From contig BCKQ01000006.1 of assembly GCA_001600695.1 (NCBI GenBank), positions 186,001 through 250,000 of the forward strand: DNA of 64,000 nucleotides, written 5' to 3'. The stretch is from Ascoidea asiatica (Eukaryota; Ascomycota; Saccharomycetes; Ascoideales; Ascoideaceae). Below are positions 58,400-64,000 of the stretch, piece by piece. Positions within the stretch are counted from its first letter, which is position 1. Each line of letters starts with the position of its first letter. The notes below the pieces were generated by a model. That model was not told the origin of the DNA and did no database searches. It saw only the letters and a program-made list of their open reading frames with translations. The position numbers were made by a program, and so were the translations under genes.

Positions 58400-59620
58400 T
58401 TAATAATCCCTTCTTGGAGAAGAATCTCTTCTTGGTGGATCATCATAACCACGAGATCTATAACTATCAGAATCTTCTCTACCTCTATAACCACCACGAT
58501 TACCTCTATAACCTCCAGAATCATGTCTGAAACTATCACGATCTCTAAAATCACCTCTACCACCTCTATAACCACCACGGCCTCTATAACCGCCTCTGTC
58601 ACCAAAGCCACCTCTAGAACCTCTGAATCCACCTCTGGAACCTCTAAAGCCTCCTCTACCTCTGAATCCACCTCTATCACTGAAGCCACCTCTTCCTCTG
58701 AAGCCGCCTCTAAAACCACCTCTACCTCTTCTTTGAGGAAATACAAAAGGTGAAGTATCTTCTTCAGCTTGTAATATAGAACCATCAAGATCATGATTTT
58801 GTAACATTTCAATAGCTTTATTTAAATCATCACTGGAATTAAATTCCATAGTTGAAGAATGTTCATGATAATTAACATTAACAAAATTTGCAATAACATT
58901 AGATGTATCTCTAACTAAATCTTTAACTTGTTGCCATTGAACACCATCTGGTAAATTTAATATTTTCATTCTAAATGTACCTCTTGGTGGTCTATCAAAA
59001 TTATTACCATTTGAAGAATTATTTGAAGAATTTAAATTATTACCAATAGATTTTTCTTTTGCAAATGCAATACCAATTTGTGATCCATTAATTTGTATAC
59101 CAGAAAGTCCATCAAAAGCTTGTTTTGCATGTTCTGGATTATTATATTCAACAAATGCATAACCATCCATAACTTTAACATCAGTTAATTCACCAATTGT
59201 ACTAAAATTATCTTCCAATTCTTGAATTGAAGTATCTGGATTAATATTTTTAATAAAAAGACGTGTTGAAGAAAGTGGAACTTCTTCATCTCTATCATCA
59301 CGTCTATAAGAATTTCTATCATCAAATCTATCACCACGTCTATCATCACGTCTATCGTCACGTCTGTCATCACGTCTGTCATCACGTCTATCATAATATC
59401 TTTCTTGAGACCTTTCTTGAGATCTATTATTATATCTTTCTGGTGACCTTTCTGGAGATCTATTATTATTATATCTTTCTTGATCTCTATCAGGTGAACC
59501 TCGTGGAGATCTTTCTTGATCTCTTTGTGGAGATCTTTCTGGCGACCTTTGAGGTGATCTTTCTGGGGATCTTTCTGGAGACCTTTGATCAGGTCTTTCT
59601 TCAACTCTTTCTTCTGACAT
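58400..59620 (-). CDS. NPL3: NPL3-like SR/RGG mRNA-export protein
   Basis: 406-residue shuttling RNA-binding protein acting in mRNA export, splicing and elongation. Order: an Arg-Ser-Pro-Glu/Gln repeat region (about 10-75), RDD repeats (about 78-110), RRM1 (about 118-190; TRLFIKNINPDTS and YAFVEYNNPEHA as RNP motifs), RRM2 (about 212-285, a degenerate Npl3-type RRM with ILNLPDGVQWQQVKDLVRD containing the WQQVKDL helix), then an RGG box (about 293-385) and a short SPRR end. The paired RRMs and RGG tail are those of S. cerevisiae Npl3 (414 residues). Here much of the RS-type sequence is N-terminal, whereas yeast Npl3 has its RS elements in the C-terminal tail. Arg methylation and SR-kinase phosphorylation are expected. 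Confidence 0.88.
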   Translation of the reverse strand: MSEERVEERPDQRSPERSPERSPQRSPERSPQRDQERSPRGSPDRDQERYNNNRSPERSPERYNNRSQERSQERYYDRRDDRRDDRRDDRRDDRRGDRFDDRNSYRRDDRDEEVPLSSTRLFIKNINPDTSIQELEDNFSTIGELTDVKVMDGYAFVEYNNPEHAKQAFDGLSGIQINGSQIGIAFAKEKSIGNNLNSSNNSSNGNNFDRPPRGTFRMKILNLPDGVQWQQVKDLVRDTSNVIANFVNVNYHEHSSTMEFNSSDDLNKAIEMLQNHDLDGSILQAEEDTSPFVFPQRRGRGGFRGGFRGRGGFSDRGGFRGRGGFRGSRGGFRGSRGGFGDRGGYRGRGGYRGGRGDFRDRDSFRHDSGGYRGNRGGYRGREDSDSYRSRGYDDPPRRDSSPRRDY

Positions 59621-60616
59621 TATTGAACAGTTATTAATGAAAATTGATATTAATTAATTATTATAATATAAAAGCAATTACTATTATTAAGATTATTAAT
59701 ATGTATATAAAAAATGTATTTTTATTAAACTCTTAAAAATGAAATAATTGAAGAAGTGAAGAAATGAAGTTATTGGAATTGAAAGAATTAGTTGCTTGCT
59801 TAATTTCTTGCTTGATTACTTAACAAACTTTAGCAAGCGATGAAAATTTTGCCATCGTTTTTCCTCTCCTTCTCCTTTTCGCGAAGCAGAAACAGGCAAA
59901 CAAAAACAAAAAAAGAGCAAAACAAAAACAAAGCAAATGATTTAAGAGTCACGTGAAATATTAAAGTACCACTGATATGGTTGAAACCACATAAATGGGT
60001 GTTATGTAATATTGTGTATACACTACATAATACCTCGACTTACATAATTATACAACCGCCTTTGGATTACTCCGGTTTTACTTTCCACTTTAATACCCGT
60101 TTCCGTGCCAAAGATCCACTTTTTCCGCTCTGTTCCATCTTACACCCCACCTCCATACAAAGCGGCGCCTGTGCACTGTTTCTACGTATTTTATGGCTTT
60201 TGGTATGCTTTTTGCTATGCTTTATTTATTTATTCTTTATTTGTTCAATACGTACTTTATTCGTGATTTATTATTCTTTATTTTATTCACAATTTATTAT
60301 TTATTATTCATTATCTATTCAATTGTTTATTCAATTGATATTCATAACTGATTATTCATTCATTGTTTATTATTCATCAATTCATTGATAATTGATCTTT
60401 ATCCATTATCCAATATTCATATTCATTGATCGATTTAGAAATATATCAACTTCTGCCAAGCTAACAACTTTAAATCACTCTCAATTGGTTATTTATATCT
60501 GTTCAGTTACCAAAGTATTTAAACATCTCAAGAATTATATTACATTATATTCAATTATATCAAATTATATTGCAATTACAAAACAAATACATTGGAACTA
60601 AGATCTTTTATATAAA
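59621..60616. promoter_or_regulatory. Divergent NPL3 / NRAMP promoter region
   Basis: 996 bp. GTCACGTG at 59948-59955 is 328 bp upstream of NPL3. A GC-richer patch (60050-60180) holds ACTCCGGT (60069-60076) and ACACCCCACC. The SMF side is TTATTCA-rich. Open frames here lack an ATG and are not called. Confidence 0.6.
59948..59955. promoter_or_regulatory. GTCACGTG E-box (Cbf1/CDEI type)
   Basis: Fourth copy, with the same flanking A (GTCACGTGA) as the copy at 41056. Confidence 0.5.
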
Positions 60617-62734
60617 ATGAGTTATTCTCCAATAGTGAATGCTGATAATAATGATAAATCAGAACTAGATAAACCTAATGAATCTACATTACCTTCGAAT
60701 AATAATCACAATAATGAAAATATGAATAATGATATACAAAATAGTAGTTACCTAAATGATAATAATACTACCGATAATTCTCCGAACAATAATAACAATA
60801 TCAACTATAACAATAACAATAACACAAATACTACCTTACATTATAGAAATGCTAGTTATTATAGAGAAATTGAAAATACTTTAGGTAATTTATCCTCAAA
60901 TTCAAATTCAAATTATATCTCAAATTCAATTTCAAATTCTTCAATATTAAATTCAATTTCTAATTTTTATTCAAATTTTATAAATTCTTCAATTTTTAAG
61001 AAAATAGTAAACTTACAATCAATTAGACAAATATCAAAAATTTTTAAAATTTTTAAAAAATATATAAAATTTATTGGTCCTGGAATTATGGTTTCAGTAG
61101 CTTATATGGATCCAGGTAATTATTCAACTGCTGTTGCTGCAGGTTCGAATTTCAAATATAAACTTTTATTTTCAATTTTTTTATCAAATTTAATGGCTAT
61201 TTTTTTACAAATTTTATCTTGTAAATTAGGTATAGTTACTGGTTTAAATTTAGCTCAAAATTGTAAAAAAAATTTACCAAAATATCTAAATTTTTTTATA
61301 TATATATTAACTGAAATTGCAATAATATCAACTGATTTAGCTGAAGTTGTTGGTACTGCAATTTCTTTAAATATTTTATTTAATTTACCTTTAATTTTTG
61401 GTGTTTTATTAACAATCATTGATGTTTTAATTGTACTTTTAGCTTATAAACCAAATGGTCCATTATTTATAATTAGATTATTTGAATTTTTTGTAAGTTT
61501 TTTAGTAATTTCAACTGTAATTTGTTTTACAATTGAATTATATGATGTTTCTTATAAAATTAAAAGTTTTAATGAAATTTTAAATGGGTTCTTACCTTCA
61601 AAAGCTGTCATCAGTGGTGATGGTTTATATTTATCTTTAGCAATTTTAGGTGCAACTGTCATGCCACATTCTTTATATTTAGGTTCTGGTTTAGTTCAAT
61701 CAAGATTAAAAGATTATGATATAAAAAATAATAATTATACACAACCAATTTCAAATTCTTTAGATAATTCAAATACTTTAGATTCTAATGATCTTGATGA
61801 AGATTATAAACCTTCTTTGGAAGCAATTAATGAGACTATATCTTATTCAATAACTGAATTAATAATATCCTTATTAACTGTTGCATTATTTGTAAATTCA
61901 GCAATATTAATTGTTGCTGGTGCAACTTTATCTAATGATGATGATAATAATGATTCAACAAATAAAAAATTAACAGAATCTGCAGATTTATTTTCGATTT
62001 ATGATTTATTATGTGATAATTTATCAAAAACTGCAGGTTTTGTATTTGCTTTAGCTTTATTATTTTCTGGTCAATCTGCTGGAATTGTTTGTACTTTAGC
62101 AGGACAAATGGTCTCTGAAGGATTTTTAAATTGGACTTTTCCACCTGCTATAAGAAGATTAATAACAAGATCAATTGCAATTATACCTTGTTTTTTATTA
62201 GTTTTAGTAACTGGTAGATCCGGTTTATCTAATGCTTTAAATTTTTCTCAAGTTTTATTAAGTTTATTATTGCCTATTGTTTCTGCACCTTTAATTTATT
62301 TTACAAATAGTTCAAAAATTATGAAAGTTCCAATAACTGTTAAAGATAATAGATTGAATAATAATGAACTTGGAAATGATATAATAAATAATACTAACAA
62401 TGCCAATAATAATAATAATTCCACTCATATACAGCAGAATGAAAATAATTCAATAATTTTAGATGATTTAAATAATCTGTATGATTATAATAATCGAAGC
62501 TCAATTGATAATGATGATATAGATGATTCACAAGATCCTGAAAATAGGCTATTGAATTCAACATCAAATGATATAATAGATTCAAATTTTGATGATGATG
62601 AAATAATTGGTTATAAAGATATGAGTAATAGTTTAATTTCAAAAATTATTGCGATTACAATATGGATTTTTATAACAGCTTTAAATTGTTATTTATTATA
62701 TTCTTTTATATTTGGTGAAGGGATGTCATTTTAA
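60617..62734 (+). CDS. NRAMP-family divalent metal transporter (Smf type)
   Basis: 705-residue proton-coupled Mn/Fe transporter like S. cerevisiae Smf1-3 (473-575 residues). An Asn-rich cytosolic N-terminus (1-140) precedes a membrane core (about 152-570) of ten or eleven helices. The metal site is intact: DPGN in SVAYMDPGNYSTA (helix 1) and the MPH motif in ATVMPHSLYLGSGL (helix 6). The family transport signature SGQSAGIVCTLAGQMVSEGF lies in helix 10. A 100-residue Asn/Asp-rich insert (about 580-675) comes before the last helix, and a smaller one follows the MPH helix. I cannot separate Smf1, Smf2 and Smf3; insert length does not tell. Divergent from NPL3, convergent with IWR1. Confidence 0.9.
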   Translation: MSYSPIVNADNNDKSELDKPNESTLPSNNNHNNENMNNDIQNSSYLNDNNTTDNSPNNNNNINYNNNNNTNTTLHYRNASYYREIENTLGNLSSNSNSNYISNSISNSSILNSISNFYSNFINSSIFKKIVNLQSIRQISKIFKIFKKYIKFIGPGIMVSVAYMDPGNYSTAVAAGSNFKYKLLFSIFLSNLMAIFLQILSCKLGIVTGLNLAQNCKKNLPKYLNFFIYILTEIAIISTDLAEVVGTAISLNILFNLPLIFGVLLTIIDVLIVLLAYKPNGPLFIIRLFEFFVSFLVISTVICFTIELYDVSYKIKSFNEILNGFLPSKAVISGDGLYLSLAILGATVMPHSLYLGSGLVQSRLKDYDIKNNNYTQPISNSLDNSNTLDSNDLDEDYKPSLEAINETISYSITELIISLLTVALFVNSAILIVAGATLSNDDDNNDSTNKKLTESADLFSIYDLLCDNLSKTAGFVFALALLFSGQSAGIVCTLAGQMVSEGFLNWTFPPAIRRLITRSIAIIPCFLLVLVTGRSGLSNALNFSQVLLSLLLPIVSAPLIYFTNSSKIMKVPITVKDNRLNNNELGNDIINNTNNANNNNNSTHIQQNENNSIILDDLNNLYDYNNRSSIDNDDIDDSQDPENRLLNSTSNDIIDSNFDDDEIIGYKDMSNSLISKIIAITIWIFITALNCYLLYSFIFGEGMSF

Positions 62735-63253
62735 TTGAAAAAAGAAAATAAAAAAAAATCGAAAATATATTCATTCAATCCTTTTAAACTAAAACTTTTT
62801 AAACTACAATAATTTTCCTTACATTTTTATTATTTTTTATTTATGTTTATTTTTATTCAATCATTCACATATTCGATCATTCAATTCTCTTATGAAAATA
62901 ATTTCATTTAATTTTTATTTGCCTGCATTATTTTTTTCTTAACTTTAACTTATTCATTGAAAATATTTTTATTTGAAAGCAAGTTATAAATTTCCATTCA
63001 AATTTTTTAAAGATTTTTTTTTGTATTTTCTAAATTTTTTTTGGTTTTTCATTTCACTTAGTTCATAAAAATATATTATATTATGTCATTATTATCATTA
63101 TTTTATGATTAATATTAATAAAAACTTGAATTAATTAGTGACCTTGAAAACCAAATATTTTTCGCATACCCTGTTTGTTTTCTGTTCTTTTTCAATTTTT
63201 GTTTTTAAATTAGTGTCAATAAATATAGATTTTCAAAAGAATTACTTTTAAAA
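62735..63253. other. Convergent NRAMP-IWR1 spacer
   Basis: 519 bp, T-rich with poly-T/TTTTC tracts. No gene recognised. Confidence 0.55.
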
Positions 63254-64000
63254 TTATTTTGAATATTTTGATTTTTTATCATCAATCATTTTTTGTAATT
63301 TACCAAAGATTTTATTTCTTTGAATTATCATTGGATCATCTTTATCTTCTTGTGAATAAGTCAAAACATTTGAATTGTTATTATTATAATCATTTTCAGT
63401 TTCATTATCACTGTTAGTAATACTATTATTTTCACTATCAAATACATAATCATCCAAATCAATATCATCATCAGAATAATCAATTGCTATCAATGGCTTT
63501 CCATCAATATTATTATTTATTGGATTATAATTATTATATAAAGAATCGAATTCTGTATCCTTATTATTATTATCATTTTGTTGAATATCATCCAAATTAT
63601 ACCATTTGTTTTCAGTACTATTTTCATCATTATCAAATTGATTATCATTGCCATTACTTTTATCTTCATATTCTACATAGTCATCATCACCGATATCATT
63701 AGAGAATAGGATTGATTTATCATCATCTTCATTTTCAGGATAATCATTTTTATAATAATCTTCATCATTTGAATCTTCATCATCATTTAAATAGTTTTTT
63801 TTAATAATTTCATCAGAATCATTTGAATCATTTTCTTCTTGAATTAATAAAGAATTCATTAATTCTTCATCTTCAAATCTTATATAACCAATTCTAGAAG
63901 TATCTAAATCATTGTTATTTAAATTATCAGATAATAATTGTTTATCATCAATATATTCATAAATATCATAAACATAACCAGATTCATTTGAATTATAATT
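63254..64000 (-). CDS. IWR1: IWR1 RNA polymerase II nuclear-import adaptor (3' part; runs off window)
   Basis: The frame is open from the right edge of the window, so the 5' end lies beyond 64000; 248 residues are visible. Iwr1 binds assembled RNA polymerase II and carries it to the nucleus with importin alpha. The family core is present: SGYVYDIYEYIDD, then IGYIRFEDEELMNSL, then the diagnostic DEDSNDEDYYKNDYPE. The rest is a highly acidic, Asn-rich tail with DDDIDLDDYVFDSE and a C-terminal basic helix (IIQRNKIFGKLQKMIDDKK). The Met at 63859 lies inside the conserved core and is not the start. The N-terminal bipartite import signal would lie outside the window. Confidence 0.87.
   Translation of the reverse strand, partial: NYNSNESGYVYDIYEYIDDKQLLSDNLNNNDLDTSRIGYIRFEDEELMNSLLIQEENDSNDSDEIIKKNYLNDDEDSNDEDYYKNDYPENEDDDKSILFSNDIGDDDYVEYEDKSNGNDNQFDNDENSTENKWYNLDDIQQNDNNNKDTEFDSLYNNYNPINNNIDGKPLIAIDYSDDDIDLDDYVFDSENNSITNSDNETENDYNNNNSNVLTYSQEDKDDPMIIQRNKIFGKLQKMIDDKKSKYSK

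Noticed and set aside
59981-60601. Two hydrophobic plus-strand frames before the NRAMP gene
   Set aside because: The first lacks an ATG start and both read TTATT-type promoter repeats; membrane-like character follows from T-rich DNA.

Overview
This is nuclear DNA of a budding yeast (Saccharomycotina) with a very AT-rich genome. The evidence is the gene content (ADE1, CYR1, DST1, GCD6, ATM1, SUS1, YSA1, EFM5, IWR1, NPL3, BXI1 and HSP31 relatives), mostly intronless genes, two short spliceosomal introns with GTAAGT donors and CTAAC branch sites, an intron-bearing tRNA-Trp, and divergent or convergent gene pairs separated by AT-rich spacers. Leu is encoded almost only by TTA and Asn mostly by AAT, and many proteins carry Asn-rich or acidic low-complexity inserts made of AAT or GAA/GAT runs. 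I cannot name the species. No bacterial, viral, transposon, rDNA or CRISPR sequence was recognised.

Layout. 1-5.6 kb: HOS1-like deacetylase, YSA1 (spliced) divergent from SUS1, then pyruvate kinase. 5.6-15 kb: a long patchy intergenic region, the NGL1 nuclease, the mitochondrial exporter ATM1, a 1.2 kb spacer, and GCD6 (eIF2B epsilon). 15-19 kb: tRNA-Trp(CCA), a 45-residue RanBP2-type zinc-finger microprotein, and a PWWP chromatin protein. 19-26.5 kb: a tandem pair of related MFS transporters, a large LRR protein, and tRNA-Leu(UAA). 27-36 kb: HSP31, an unusually empty 2.5 kb region, a divergent AGC kinase, BXI1 and AIM6. 36-44 kb: an Asn-rich orphan, EFM5 (spliced), a coiled-coil orphan, ADE1 and DST1. 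44.8-52 kb: the 2408-residue adenylate cyclase CYR1. 52-64 kb: a GPI-type wall protein, the Rsp5 adaptor SSH4, NPL3, an NRAMP metal transporter, and the 3' part of IWR1, which runs off the window.

The genes do not form a single pathway; they are ordinary yeast housekeeping and signalling genes. The YSA1-SUS1 divergent pair is the same neighbourhood as in S. cerevisiae. I see no convincing new multi-gene system. The most useful new observations are the zinc-finger microprotein, a cluster of CGGAT palindromes upstream of SSH4, a GTCACGTG element placed about 300-380 bp upstream of four minus-strand genes, two reconstructed introns, a divergent AGC kinase and several lineage-specific orphan proteins.
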